Shown: positions 36,036 through 48,744 of the stretch, piece by piece
How positions within the stretch are numbered: position 1 is the first letter of the stretch
How the letters are laid out: every line of letters starts with the position of its first letter
Assembly (NCBI GenBank): GCA_037976565.1
Contig: CP137667.1
Location: 29,750,459 to 29,814,458, forward strand
Source of the DNA: Mesocentrotus franciscanus
Lineage: Eukaryota; Echinodermata; Echinoidea; Camarodonta; Strongylocentrotidae
DNA: 64,000 nt
Reading direction: 5' to 3'
The notes under the pieces: generated by a model
What the model was told of the DNA's origin: nothing
Databases searched by the model: none
Seen by the model: the letters and a program-made list of their open reading frames with translations, nothing else
Program-made: the position numbers and the translations under genes

Positions 36036-36064
36036 AAACACACACACGCACAAATCCACACAGT

Positions 36065-37535
36065 TTATTCTTATTTAGACGAAAATGATATTCTGGTCAG
36101 TAATCAATATGGATTTCGCCCAAAGTATTCAACCACTTTTGCATTATTAGATTTAATTGAAAATATTAGGTTAGCCATTGACACTGGCAATGTTGTCGGT
36201 ATGGTTTCACTCGATCTGGAAAAAGCTTTCGATATGGTATTCACGATATACTCATTCGTAAATTAAAGTTCTATGGTTTTCATGAAAATGTGATTCAGTG
36301 GTTCAAGGATTATTTTTACTTGCGAAGTCAAATAACAGTAATAAATGGCAATGAATCAGCCGTGTCTTTTATTAAACACGGGGTAGCTCAGGGCAGTATA
36401 ATTGGCCCACTTTTATTTATTTTGTACCTGAATGATTTGCCGAAAGTTGTTCGAAATTGCTCCATATCTCTTTATGCAGACGACACTTGTGTTTATTTTG
36501 CCTCCAAAGATCCGCTGCAGTTACAGAAAATGTTAACGGAAGATCTTTAGTTAGTGACAAATTGGTTTTCACATAATGAATTGATACTTAATGAAAGAAA
36601 ATGTAAGTTTATTCTGTTTGGGACAAGGAAAAATCTTCTGAAATTTCAGCATGTCAAAGTATGTATCAATGGTCATTCTTTGGACATTACTGATGAATTA
36701 AAATACTTAGGTGTCCTTTTGGATAAATCATTGTCATGGTCCCCCCAAATTGAAAATACAAAATCAAAGATACTCCGAAATGTTTACGTGTTGCGACGAG
36801 CTAGACCATATATTGATAGGGCCACTGCAATTATCTTATATCACACAATGATTCAATCGTATTTTTATTATTGTCATGTTATTTGGCTTTGTCCTTCTTC
36901 CCATCATTTAATTAAATTGCAAATATTACAAAATAGGGCCTTGAGAATAGTCTTGAATGTAGATTGTAGATATAGCAGAAAAGATATATATAATAATGTA
37001 AAAATTGATTGCGTTACCAATAAGATTAAGAAGGATTCATTGATTTTAATTTTTAAACGGATCCATAACATAGCACCACCATCTCTATGTTCTAAAACAA
37101 CCGTTAAAGAAAGTTCTTATTCATTGCGCAACCACAAATGTATTCTTCACTTGGGCACACCCCGGACAAACTTTCTTAAAAATAGTTCACTTCATATTGG
37201 TATCAATCTGTTTAATGAACTCCCAGAGTCAATCCGCTTAGCTAGTAACTTAAATATGTTCACCAGATTGATTTCTCAATTATACCCCCTCCCTTTCTAG
37301 TAATATACATATATTGTTGTTGTTGTTCTTTTTCTGTTTAATTTGCATTATATTTTTCTTTCCTTTTTAAAATGTTTTTTTTTTCTTTAAATTTACTTAA
37401 TTTAATACTTTGTATTGCTTTTGTTTAATTTTTGTATTTTATCTGTTTATTGATATGTATTTTAATGTACCATGTACGGACAGGCTGAAAAACAGCTGTG
37501 CCAAGCTGAAAGCATGTTTTTTATCACCGTATTGA
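36065..37535 (+). pseudogene. Jockey-superfamily LINE, 5'-truncated
   Basis: Reverse transcriptase reads from QYGFRPKYST and SLDLEKAFDMV through VAQGSIIGPLLFILYLNDL and the catalytic LYADDTCVYF to a long C-terminal part (36554-37300) ending LFNELPESIRLAS. A lost base near 36237 shifts the frame and a TAG at 36548 interrupts it. The 3' end has GGACAGGCTGAAAAACAGC and finishes in an (AAATA/AAACA)n tail near 37535-37560. No endonuclease part is present. Confidence 0.85.
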
Positions 37536-37554
37536 AATAAATAAACAAATAAAC

Positions 37555-38021
37555 AAACACACATATACACACATATTCTCCCACATTCATGCCTCATAAT
37601 GCTGATACGTAAGATGAAGAACAAAAAGGAAATGTCCAAACGTCTTTGTTAAAAGTTATATTCTCATTAAACAGCATCAAGTGCACAAATATAATCATCA
37701 TTATACACGAACGTGGAATAAAAGTGTTCGAGAATAAGAATATTCAAATATAAAAAATATTCTTACAAATGTTTTCTAAAAATAGATTTGAGATCAAACA
37801 GATATTTCGTTCTAATAGATTTAACAAAATTGTGTTATATTGCTTGAATGACATATCACGATACTGATGTAATCGAGATGCAGGCAAAACACACTTTAAA
37901 GATGTATATTGAGTCATTTAAAGCATTACTAAAATTACACGAGTTACGGTACGTGTATGACGCACTTTAAGCAGGATAACAACACATTGGGCTTATGCAC
38001 CAGTAACATTAGTTTAAAAAA

Positions 38022-38054
<33 letters not shown>

Positions 38055-38190
38055 CGTTAAACAGTTAACACAAGTATATGAGATACATGAACATCTTTTA
38101 CACACAAAAATCAAAGTAATACTTCAACAACCACATTTACGCATTTGTTTATTTTTACTTTGTGAAGTCTTTCTTCGTTCTATCCGTTCT
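37555..38190. repeat. Dispersed repeat X, copy 2
   Basis: Similar throughout to 7565-8190, with a TA microsatellite at 38030-38055. Non-coding. Confidence 0.65.
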
Positions 38191-38229
38191 TTGCGTATTT
38201 TTGGGTTACATTAAACTTTTTGGAAAACA

Positions 38230-38620
38230 TGGCCCCATCTTTAAAAATTCCGTGAGTTTAATAAAAGCAGAAAATGAGAGAAACAAGTTTAGGAAAGTTT
38301 GAGCACTATCCAATTAGACGTAGGAAAGTTATACATTTTTAAAGTTGTCAGTAGTGAATCACAATTTGGCAACACTGTGACGTATCTTGCGAGGTCCTCA
38401 CCAATATGCTCTGTTCAGAAAATTTCAAAAACTCTCCTTTTCTTAATTATTGATGACGGAATAGACTTATTTCATACAGGGGTTGCATAAAAACATATTT
38501 GCAATAATGTATGATTTATAATTTTCTAGTACACGTTTTTTTAGTACAGGGCAAAATGGGAGGGGAGATCGCAAGATACGTCACAGAGTTGCCAATGTGT
38601 GTTTGAAAAGCTTGTTTTTG
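38230..38620. repeat. Dispersed repeat Y, copy 3
   Basis: Similar to 6190-6545; both carry TTGGCAACACTGTGAC near the start and AGGGGAGMTCGCAAG with GTCACAGAGT near the end. Confidence 0.6.
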
Positions 38621-39209
38621 TAGAATTGCTGTAGGTTTTCAAAAAGTACTAAGTAAACTGGGCCCAACACTTTTGTTATAAGAGGGGGTTATATAAAAAA
38701 AAATCTGTATATCCGACCCTCCGGGAATAGGGGTTTTATTATTCACGAAAGTTTGTCCAACCGACGCGAAGACCCGATGTAAATAAGGAAACCTCTTTCT
38801 AAAACTTGTGATGTCTCTCTATTTCATAATGATTAAAGGACATTTCTTCCTGAATTTCGTTACCTTCTTCCTACGACTACTACAGTCAACCACATCTTGT
38901 TTCAAATGAATTCAACCTTCATTTAGCATTTATTCATTTCTATTTTTAAGGTGACAAAAATAATCACTTAAGCACTGCCATCAATCAAAGGGTTGTTTTT
39001 ACAAAATTCAATAAGGTCTTCACGAAAAGGTGTCATTCATTACCTATTGATTATCAGCATTTTCTTCGTTCTAAGTTTATTCATATGAAGTATTAAATCT
39101 ATTACATAAGTAAACATATGTTAAATTATAAACACATTTACCAAAATAGATAAAAAATTGTACAAGTTATATGTAAATTGACATAATTAAAATTAAAATA
39201 TCAAGGAAA

Positions 39210-39545
39210 AATCATGCTGCAATGATAATTATAAATCTTTGGGTCACTCAAGCGCGAATTTTACAAGCCGATCGCCTGTCTGATTATCAAGATATTTAAG
39301 ATTGGAAATCGAAACCAAATTTGCGTTTTCCTAACGGTTTTCATAACACTACAGTCTGCTGGGGAAAACGAGTATGGTAAAACCGGTCACTCTAAGATTT
39401 TTACTTTTTTGAGGCACTTCTTGATCATTTTGAAGCGCGATTTTTTTTTTAGGGCTTCAATTTTACACCATATCACAGACACTGATAAAATATAGGGCCG
39501 TGCATCTCAGATTTAACATTGTTAAACGATGCCCTTAAAGCAGTC
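39210..39545. repeat. Dispersed repeat also present at 55180-55525
   Basis: The two copies share ACAAGCCGATCGCCTGTCTG, GCGTTTTCCTAACGGTTTT and GATCATTTTGAAGCGC in order. No ORF. Confidence 0.7.
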
Positions 39546-40344
39546 AATATATCTTTTATATACCGAATTCACACAAAAATCTACCAAGAATTCTTACCTT
39601 ATACTTTTCCTGAGTAAAGATTGGTTTAAAAATCACAGAAAATCTGAAACGCTGTATGTTAATCTTCGCTGGAAAGTTGACTGAATGTTACGATCATTAG
39701 GGAGTCGCACACACACTGCACAGTATGGTATCCGCGCTCGCACAAAGAAACTTTCTACACGTAAACTAATGGGTATTTCAGCAGAATTTAACTATTTTCC
39801 CGTTACCCGGGGCAACGGGAATCTCACTCATGAGCTATTTACCGTTACTGGCATTGTTCGTTTCTTTACGGGCATCGCTAAAATCACGACTCCAATTTCG
39901 ACCAATCAGATGGCTAGATTTCTAAAGACAGGTATATAAAACAATATAAACCATCGTACCAATAAAAAAAATTGTTAATCTGTAAAAGCAAATAAGGCTT
40001 GCCAGATGGATGCATAAACTGTTTAAAATGTTAAATCTTTGTTAACGCAAGTGAAACAATATGGGCAAAAACAGAATTACTATGGAAAGGGAGTTATTGC
40101 TCTTGTGATTACATGAGGCAAATACAATAGTGGTGGCTAATGCTTGATTCTTAGCCGATCACCCGACACGTGGTCCTGCGTCAATTGCTCCAGGCTTTAT
40201 TTCGTCCCAGGTAAAGGGCTAGGGTGAAGGTCGCTATTTGGGTTTTAGGTTGGGTTTAGGATTAGGTTTAGGTATAGTGTTGGGTCCTGGGTTGAAGTTC
40301 AGAATTTGGTAAGTATATACAAATCGGCGAGGAGCATTTGTCGC

Positions 40345-40620
40345 AAGAGCAAGTGTCGTACACCCTCCTTGCCAAGAATACTTCTTGTGTTTAGGTACAA
40401 GTCCTGCAAGGTCTGCTTTTCTTAAAGGTACATCGAGATCATCCATGGATCTAACGTGGGTTTTCCATTCTTGCAATAGTACTTCGAAAGCAGCCGTGAA
40501 GTCCATGACTTTGTTCTTCTTTATTTTGCCTTTGTAGTTGACATCGCATCCTAATATTACGAACAGCTCGCTGTTTGGATAGGTTGTTGATCTCCAAATC
40601 CGTTACTTCTGTTCTGATTG
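40345..40620 (-). pseudogene. Gene B second death domain (DD2), frame-broken
   Basis: The C-terminal two thirds read as a death domain: LFVILGCDVNYKGKI, FTAAFEVLLQEWKTH with the hallmark Trp, and MDDLDVPLRKADLAGLVPKH. The N-terminal part (TEVTDLEINNLSK) continues in another frame, so a one-base indel lies near 40575. In the DD frame a TAA sits just upstream. It is the paralogue of gene A's 12780-13135 exon. Either the last domain of gene B is dead and the protein ends after one DD, or a base is wrong in the assembly. Confidence 0.6.
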
Positions 40621-41144
40621 ACCTAACAATATATATCAATATCCCTGAATTCAATAAATTGAATGAATATGATGAAATAGACCGATGATTATGTGAAGCA
40701 ATTTTCTTCTAGGGGCAGAGTTTTAATCTTTTGCTTAGGTTTTTTTTTTCTTTTTTTGAATAGCGGTATCCTTTATGGTCATTAATTCAAAGTCTGCAAT
40801 TTGACTAACCAACAACATTATATTTTCGGTTTAAATCACAAAATCAGATTCGTGATTTATAATCACTGTATTCACATCTGTTTCTTTTAAAAGAACAAAA
40901 AACAAGAACATATCCTTTAGAATAACTTGTGATAAAATTATTATTTCAATTATACTTCATTAAATAAGTTAAAGTTAGTAAATCAAGGTGATTAAATGAA
41001 TTGTTGATCGCGTGAGTTAAAAAAACAATATGGCAAAAAGCAAACACCCAAAATTATGGCTTTTCTGTTGGTGCTATAATGGCTACACAACTTCTGAATA
41101 CTGAAACGTATGACATCTAAAGATAACTATATACATACACACAA

Positions 41145-41167
41145 AAAACAAAGACACAAACACACAC

Positions 41168-41200
<33 letters not shown>

Positions 41201-41230
41201 GTGTGTGTGGGTGTGTGTGTGTGTGTATTT
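41145..41230. repeat. CA, TA and TG microsatellite
   Basis: A compound AC, then AT, then GT array, palindromic overall, in the intron between the two DD exons of gene B. Confidence 0.9.
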
Positions 41231-41361
41231 ATTTATTCCATCATTAGGTTTTAAAGGTTAAACGGTTGACTATACTTCGTTCCAGTTCCATTTTCTGTAT
41301 GAAACGTATTTTTTTTAAGTATCTCCTCCAGAAAAATTGCAAGCTATCAATTCTCGCTTAC

Positions 41362-41657
41362 CGGGATTGAGAGTGCTTTCATATTGATCTGCCAGGTTTT
41401 TAAATCCAGCTTCCGATAGTGCCAACTTCAATGCCGCCTTCTCCGTCGAAAGTATTTGTCCTTTTCGCCACGTCCTGAGCATATCCAAAGTTCCCATATA
41501 ATTCCGTCCTTCAGCGTTTGCTACAATGAAGCGACCAATGTCTGCGGGTTCAAATCCCAATCTTTTCCCCAGATCATCGATTTCTGAATCTTTGTATATG
41601 GCCTTGGCTATTTCCTTCAAGGTGTCGTCGAAATCGACATCGGCCACTGAGCTCTTT
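41362..41657 (-). CDS. Gene B death-domain exon (DD1)
   Basis: A 296-nt exon, acceptor CAAATACAG and donor GTAAGC, phase 2 to 1. It encodes an intact death domain: VDFDDTLKEIAKAIY (helix 1), DDLGKRLGFEPADIGRFI (helices 2-3), TLDMLRTWRKG with the hallmark Trp, and LKLALSEAGFKNLADQYE (helices 5-6). The phase-2 acceptor fits the linker exon 42672-42573, the only upstream exon ending in phase 2. It is the best-preserved cytoplasmic domain in the window, paralogous to 30197-29897 rather than to gene A's DD1. Confidence 0.85.
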
Positions 41658-41999
41658 CTGTATTTGAAATATATGTAGGTACGATAGGAAACTTTGTTGA
41701 TTAAACGTAATCACGAACAAGTAAGAATACAACATGCACAACCTCAGCAAAAAACTATTATCAACATGAAAATATGTCGAAATTAAAAGGAGAATGAACT
41801 TTAAAATGTTTGGTGTTAATGACACCTTGATTAATGGGGTGCAAAATAAGAACATCAACAACAACAAAAGTTTAATTATGCAACTGCCTTTTTTCTCTCT
41901 GTACCTCTGTTCTGATTGGGAAGGAGTTGCTCATGTTTTCTGAACATCATTTTGTTCATGGTCAATGCTACTATGCAACTTAGTGTTCCACTTGCCTTC

Positions 42000-42145
42000 A
42001 AAACATAGTTAGAAATAGTAAATAATGATAATATCAATGATATTAATAACAATGATAATGATAATAAAAATAATAACGATAATAGTAATAATAATAATAA
42101 CAACAATAATAGTAATAATAATGATAATAATAACAATATCAATAC
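42000..42145. repeat. (AAT)n microsatellite
   Basis: An imperfect AAT/GATAAT array in a gene B intron. A second one lies at 42755-42955. Confidence 0.85.
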
Positions 42146-42572
42146 TATTGTGAACTCAAATTCACGTTATCATAACAAGTGTACCTTCATATTATGTCAA
42201 TTTCCCTGTTTCGTTTCTAACGTTCCAATATTTTTCCACTTGCTATATACCCATGAAAAGTGTGGACAGTATGTTTAACCTGTCTTCCGCATTTTTGTCT
42301 TAGACTACAGACCATCTTTATCCTGTAAGGTTTATTAACCTTTTTTACCATCTTTTATTTATTTTTGATATATTACGGGTCAAAGAAAATATCATATTTT
42401 CCCCAATTCTTAACTTTCAAGGAAATATTTTCTTTTAATTCAAACAATTGCGAGAATACAAATCTGTTGTTGTCCAGAGAAGTTTCTAAGATGCGCCAAC
42501 GAAAAAACTTTCTCCCCAAACATGTGGAACGAGAATTCAGCTTTCAACATGCTAAATGCCTTGATATCATAC

Positions 42573-42672
42573 CTGTCCGTATTACTGTCCCGTATAGAAG
42601 TATTACAAGTTGTATTAGAAGGACTAGCAGGAGTAGTAGTAGTAGGTGATGAGATGGACGGTTCGCTTCCAT
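42573..42672 (-). CDS. Gene B linker exon 3, Thr/Ser/Pro-rich
   Basis: A 100-nt exon, acceptor CATGTTACAG and donor GTATGA, phase 1 to 2. It encodes GSEPSISSPTTTTPASPSN, then NTT and a short acidic tail. The intron just before it is nearly identical to the one before the 46078 exon, so the two exons arose by duplication. The exit phase matches DD1. In the mature protein it would be a flexible spacer between membrane and death domain. Confidence 0.6.
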
Positions 42673-42754
42673 CTGTAACATGACATAGGTTAGGGAATCC
42701 TAAATTGATACGATTACTTTATTGCGCATGATAAACCACAATATAATGTCCTGA

Positions 42755-42765
42755 TAATAATAATG

Positions 42766-42802
<37 letters not shown>

Positions 42803-42955
42803 TAATAATAATAATGTTAATAATAATGATACTAAAAATGATGATAATGATAATCATAATGATAATACTGATATTAATTATACTTATCATAATAATACTG
42901 ATAATAATAAGAATATAAATGATAGTATAACAATAATAATAATGTTAATAATTAT
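42755..42955. repeat. (AAT)n microsatellite
   Basis: A long imperfect AAT/GATAAT array just 5' (minus strand) of the 42672 exon. Confidence 0.85.
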
Positions 42956-43267
42956 CTACGTTGCTAACGATATCGTAAAGAATGTTGGTACCATTTAAAA
43001 GGAATACACTGTGAAAGGACAACCCTCGTAAAGCTTCAAATTAATTGACATGTTTCCTAAAAATTACATCAACATCTTGCACGCGACAATTTATAGAAAT
43101 TATCCGAATTTTTGAGAAAGTGAAATTTCTGAAAGCATATGATATAGCAAATCAGAACGCAATTGTTCTAACCCGATTTATGTGTGAGAGAATACGATTC
43201 CCCATTGGATTTGGACTGCCCAGTGATTCCTTGAAAAAAAAAAGTTTACAATAGCGTTACTTCCTTA

Positions 43268-43270
43268 GAC

Positions 43271-43301
<31 letters not shown>

Positions 43302-43345
43302 CGGGTGTGTGCGTGTGTGTGGGGTGTGTGTATGTGTGTGTTTCA
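43268..43345. repeat. (GT)n microsatellite
   Basis: GT dinucleotide array in a gene B intron; the minus-strand His/Thr-rich frame is an artefact. Confidence 0.9.
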
Positions 43346-43499
43346 AATCAAACTTTTTGAATATTGTTAACTTTTGAATCAATGTCCATACTAGTTTAAC
43401 CCAATAAGATGGAGATTGGCAATCAATGATGGGATGTTTATGGAATACATTGACAATAATTCCGGGAGGGCCTGGTCCAGAAATTCTACATTTACTACC

Positions 43500-44740
43500 T
43501 TTTGTAAATAAAGCTACCGAAGTCACTCGTACATAGGATTCTCTAGGAATTACACGTTCACCTATCATCAGGACATTTCGGCGCTCATCGCGCGATACAG
43601 AGAACAGAGTCAATTTGCTATTGGCCCTTCACGAACAAGGAAATCACCGACTTCTGCAACACAGTAACATCGTGTGAGTCCTTCCGGACACCAATCCCAA
43701 GCATCAAAGCACCCATTCATCCCATTACCAATATTCGCCTTTTAGATGGTCTTCGCTGATATTGCTGAGCTGCCAATTACAAGAGGACGTTTTCTCTACA
43801 TTCTCGTTGATGTGACCGACCATTTCAGCAAATATATCAATATATACCTCATGAAGGACCAGACTGCTCCACCTGTCACCAAGCATCTGTTTGAAGAATA
43901 TGTGAAAGAACATGGTGTTCCGGGGGTCTTACACACGGACGACAGTCCGGGTCGAGATTAGTGGAAGAACAGTGCAGCCAATTGGGCATCAAAAAGTATA
44001 TATCAACACCCTATCATCCCCAAGGAGCTGGCATAGTAGAATGATGTCATCGCACCATCATATATCAACTTGCGAAGTACATTGCTGATCAAGGTGGAGA
44101 ATGGAACACTCAAATCAACCAAGTCCAGTTATCGTACAACACGAGCACTCATACAACAACATGTTTGACCCCACACTTAGTCATGAATGCTAGAGATCGA
44201 GGCCGCACACCTGCCAACATCACCTGTTATACTCTATCATGATTTGGCAACTCAGTCCTCGAAAACACAGCCAACCTTTCTGAACGACTGAGAAAAGCCT
44301 GGGAGTACATTTAAAAAAGAAAACACGGCAGCAACAACAACAGCAAAAACAACAATATGACACGAGGACTCGCACTGTCAAGCACTACACAGGTGACCTT
44401 GTCTGGTTACATGACCCAACTCACAACAGGTAACAACTTGAACCAAGCTGGAAAGGTCCTTTCACAGTTTCTTCTTCATCAAATGATGGTCTAAATTATG
44501 ACACCGTCGACACCCATGACGAAATGATCAAGCGACGTGTCCATCATAATCGTTTGAAACTGTATCGAGCCAGAGCCCCACAAGAGAATATCAACGGTCA
44601 AGTTTGTCTGTTCGGCAACAAACCTCAAACCAGTCAACCGTTTCTGGCCACCAATGAAGGTCAGATGAGTCAGCCCCACTCCAGCATCAGCCTTATCAGA
44701 CAAACTTATTCCATGTCTCATTAGCTGACCAACCACAATC
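43500..44740 (+). pseudogene. Ty3/gypsy integrase relic
   Basis: A degenerate zinc-binding region (about 43560-43720) leads into an integrase core: LVDVTDHFSKYINIYLMKDQ and HTDDSPG, then in other frames STPYHPQGAGIVE and later GDLVWLHDPTHNR and HHNRLKLYRA of the C-terminal domain. At least four frame changes or stops inactivate it. It lies in a gene B intron, opposite in strand. No LTR or reverse transcriptase accompanies it. Confidence 0.8.
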
Positions 44741-45085
44741 TGGGCCGTCACCATATACTGACCAATATAAACCTAGGCCATCACCAGCTGAGGGAACCCA
44801 ACTCAGACCAACGTATCATCTGAAGTCATCAGCTGACCAACTCCAACCTAGGCATCTTAATCAGGTAACCAATCCCAACCTAGCCCGTCCTTGCCTGCTG
44901 ACCATCTCTAACTCAGACCAACGTATCATCTGAGGTCATCAGCTGACCTACTTCAACCTAGGCCATCTTTGTCAGCTGACCAACCCCAACCTATTCCGTC
45001 CTTGCTAGCTGACCAACACCAACTCAGACCCCGATATCATCTGAGGTCTTCCGCCAGGCAACCACAACCCATATCGTCGCCTACA
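44741..45085 (+). repeat. Tandem repeat after the integrase
   Basis: About five diverged copies of a ~60-70 bp unit with CAGCTGACCAACYCCAACCT and ACTCAGACCAACGTATCATC. They probably encoded a repetitive C-terminal tail of the gypsy polyprotein. Confidence 0.7.
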
Positions 45086-45925
45086 GAACCATCAAACCGT
45101 CAACCATTATTAAGAACTGAGCAAAGTAGAAAGTGAACAATTTGAACAATTAACCTAAAGGTATGAAACTTTGATTTTTTTTTCTTCTATGATTTGTCTG
45201 TAAAAAACAAACAATTTTTCAAATTCAGGTTACAATTGTAATATTGTGCAAACTTATGCACTCAATCTTTATTCTGATTTAAACGTATTGCTCCACATTG
45301 GAAAGGATGACCATCAAAAAGTGACAACAGACATGGACACATAATGGACTATGTGTTTTCCCCTCTTAATTTTCAATTGTAATTTGGAAAGATTAGTTAC
45401 ATTAATTCAAAAGAAACGGTGTAGAATGCGGGGCTTTGAAATCTTCAAACTATATGTATTGGACTACAAATGTGGAATGAGAATTTGGTCTCAATATTTC
45501 ACATCCTTCTTTTCATGAATAAGAGAACATTTGGAAAGCATTTTTTTGTTCAGGGGGCATTTTTTTCTTTACTCTACTCAATATTCTTCACTTTCAACAA
45601 AACGGCTCCGTCAGGGTTCTTGATAATGTGCGGCGGTTCTAAAACGGAACTCTAGAAGGAATGCTCCTTCTAGGAACTTTTTAAGGTTCTACAAGATTCC
45701 ATAAAAGTGAGTCTGAAAGGATATTTATGAACCCAATATTCGAGGAACGGGGTACTCTGTGTCATATCGCGTAAATTTAGAATTGACATCCACGCGCAAA
45801 GAAGTAAGGGCCGAAACACTTGTATTTCTCGATATTTCGGAAACTTCTCTTTCAAAATTCTCCCGTTCTTTTGTTCTTATTCATTCTATCAAAATAACAC
45901 AGTTGTGACTTTGGATTCGTATTAC

Positions 45926-46078
45926 CTTTCTGTGCAGAATTACTCGTAGAGGTAGAAGCAGCAGTAGCAAGAGTAGGAATAGCAGTAGTTGTAGTAGTAG
46001 TAGCAGTAGCATGAGTAGTAGTAGCAGTTGAAGTTCTAGGAATTGTTTCAGGCGATGAGATCAATCGTGATGTTACAT
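45926..46078 (-). CDS. Gene B linker exon 2, Thr-rich
   Basis: A 153-nt exon, acceptor CATGTTACAG and donor GTAATA, phase 1 to 1. The frame is open and reads VTSRLISSPETIPRTST followed by Thr/Ala-rich repeats made of ACT and GCT codons. Outside the cell such a segment would be an O-glycosylated stalk; placed after the TM exon it is more likely a cytoplasmic spacer. It may also be alternatively spliced. Confidence 0.6.
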
Positions 46079-46184
46079 CTGTAACATGATTAAGGTTAGG
46101 GAATCCTGATAACAATGATTAAATAATTTCGCATGATGAACCAGAATAGACATCACATTAACAAACAAAAATGAGGGGCAGATC

Positions 46185-46440
46185 TTCATTTGGTACAATA
46201 TTATACGCGTTCAAAGGACTTTTGATGTTATTACTCCGGTTAACCTTTGCACTTATTGCATTCAAGAATAAATCCCACCAGGTTGCCAGTACACCTGACC
46301 CAAGTGTAGGAAATGTAGATTGATCTCTTGCCAAAGGACGATAGGGCTCGGCGGCAGGGGTTCGAACCCTGTGGCTCACAGTCCAGAGACTTATGCAACG
46401 GACCACAACACGTCTACATACCTTGCTCTTGTTGTGAATC
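46185..46440 (-). mobile_element. tRNA-derived SINE
   Basis: On the minus strand the head has GTTGTGGTCCGTTGCATAAG and B box GGGTTCGAACCCC, followed by a body with CCTGGTGGGATTTATTC. It sits in a gene B intron. Confidence 0.7.
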
Positions 46441-47098
46441 ACCGTGGCTATTTAAATAGAATGCATATATGAATATCCATGAATTTCCGCAGTTAGGCAT
46501 TTGATTTGGCTCGGTGTAAAAATGTCAGAGGTAAAAATGTCAGAGGAAAAAAAAAATACCTCTAGGAAATAAAGTTCAATTAGATCAAAGACAATTTTTT
46601 CTGTTTAATGTTATCATTTTTACCTTTAATATAGAATAATTCTTGTTTGTTTTGCTCGATAAAGACATTTAATTCACATTGTATTCTGAAATATTTTATC
46701 ATACTGAATATTATTATGTGTAATGAAAGTAAGATATTTTTTGTTCTTGATGTTCAGTAAACAAAAACAAAAAACAACTAAGTTGCAAACAGAGCAATGT
46801 GACATTTCTTTTTCCTAAAGTACAAGGTGGAGGCCAATTTCGAAGTTTATTTAAAGTTGTCATTATATTTCATATTTCTTTTATCTTGTTAGTAGAATGC
46901 ATGACCCTCATAAGCTTGGGGGAACGCGTTTTGTGTACATGTAGCCTTTTTAATAAATATAATAGCTAACAAACGTAGTGCTTGTCTTTGGACCGCCCTA
47001 ATAACAGTTTCAGCTAAAGCAAGATACTAAGAGAAGAAAAAAGGGTCTTCTCTCTTTTATTACTCTTTATTTTTTATGAAACAAGATAGATTTCTCAC

Positions 47099-47155
47099 CT
47101 TCTTCATGTTTGGAAGGGTTTTCTGTTGGTCTTTCGTTGAGTTCTGTAGATTCTC
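47099..47155 (-). CDS. Gene B linker exon 1, acidic
   Basis: A 57-nt exon, acceptor CAACATTAG and donor GTGAGA, phase 1 to 1. It encodes ESTELNERPTENPSKHEE. Length and phases equal those of the basic juxtamembrane exon of gene A, but the sequence differs. It follows the TM exon and would lie in the cytoplasm. Short length limits confidence. Confidence 0.5.
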
Positions 47156-47159
47156 CTAA

Positions 47160-48740
47160 TGTTGTTTAGAAACAAAAAGAAGCAACTTTAAATGAGTACA
47201 GCACAGATTTTCTGGACGATTTCGGATATGTTGAATACCTGACATATTAATTCTTTTCTATCTTTCCTTCATAGTGAAGATTCATTTAAAATTTGATCTC
47301 AATTCCTCTATCAGATTTAAATATTTTGAAGCGTAAGGAAAATCTTGTATTTGTCATGGTGTTGAGTTAAAAAAAAAAATGACAATACATTCAATTACTT
47401 TTCGTTAAGTATGAAAACTAGGTATTCTGTGTTAAATAATATAATTTATCAAAATATCATGACAAGCATTTTTTTTCTTGTTGTTCGGCAGACTGATTTT
47501 CTTAAGTCAAGAATGACGCTCTTCTTTGTACTGCTAAATGTGCCAACAAATTTCTTGCTCGTCTTTGGACAGCCCTAAAAGTGGAGCAGCATAGCGATTC
47601 AGTTCTTTATTTTGTGATGAAAGCACCAGATTTGATAGACAGGTAGATCAATATATTCTCAGCAAAACCGAATTTTTAGTCATCTCAAATACGACCCCTG
47701 GAGTTCGTTGTGTCAATTTTCTCAGATGGCACCTCATAGTTCCCTCTAAAACTTGTCCAAATTATTTTTTAAACCAAATTTCGTTCATGAAATATGTCGC
47801 AATACTTTCTTTCAAGTTCCTTGCCTCATGATAATGCAAATAAGTTTTAGGTTCCCATTTAAAGTACTAAATTATGATCAAGTTAATTAATTTGATAACG
47901 TGTGAAAAACTATTCTAAATGCGATAAGGGAAATATTACTTAATTTGAAATCTTCTTCTTCTTCAAGATAATCTGCCTCCTTCTAAACTGAAGATTCTTG
48001 CAGATGCCTTATATACTCGGCCCGATATTTGACACAAGTGCCCAAAATAATAAAACACGCCTGTGAATAAGATTTCAAATCATACTATCTCAATCCTGAT
48101 TTTACATTTTAAATACACGAACATAACAACAATAATAAGTTGGTTCTGATCTTGTATTATGACTCTCTGCCGTGACATTAATAAGGGAAAATATTTGACA
48201 AATATGGTAGACTTAATCGTATAAAACACAGAGCTATAAATTGTCCTACATGAAATAATATTGTTATGAAAATCATTCAAACCTTTCTACATTACATCAT
48301 AAGAAAATTGTTTGTTTTATAGTTAAAGACACTACTATGACTATTACATAATACTACTACTGTGGGTAAACGAGAAATTTGAGATAAAGATGCTGAAGCA
48401 GTTCCTAATAAGAATACATAGGGCATGTTGTTGTTTTTTATGACCCCAAATATCCACAGCTCGTTTCAAACGTGCAGAGGTAATACAATGTGCATTTAAT
48501 AAAGACTCATTCGCAAATAGATAGAGATGCTTTGATTAATGACCAACTTTTGCTGGCCCTTTTGAAAATAATATTTCGGCCTGTATACCATGAAATGTAC
48601 CGTAGGTGCATTATATGAATAATAATTCCAGAACATTCAAGAGAAATTATCCAGTATTCCTTTATTGTGAGTTTTTAAAAATTTGGGACAAAAGACCTTT
48701 GTATTAAAGCTCTTGTGCACGTTGTTTAGCTACCAACTGG
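47160..48740. other. Gene B intron
   Basis: No exon, ORF or repeat recognised apart from the stretch 48080-48300, which is similar to 14810-15060 in gene A. Confidence 0.5.
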
Positions 48741-48744
48741 TTTA

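Noticed and set aside
40240..40310. Interstitial telomere-like repeat (TTTAGG variants)
   Set aside because: Only a few degenerate units, too irregular to call a telomeric array.
41145..41230. CRISPR-like array
   Set aside because: Simple microsatellite; no repeat-spacer structure anywhere in the window.
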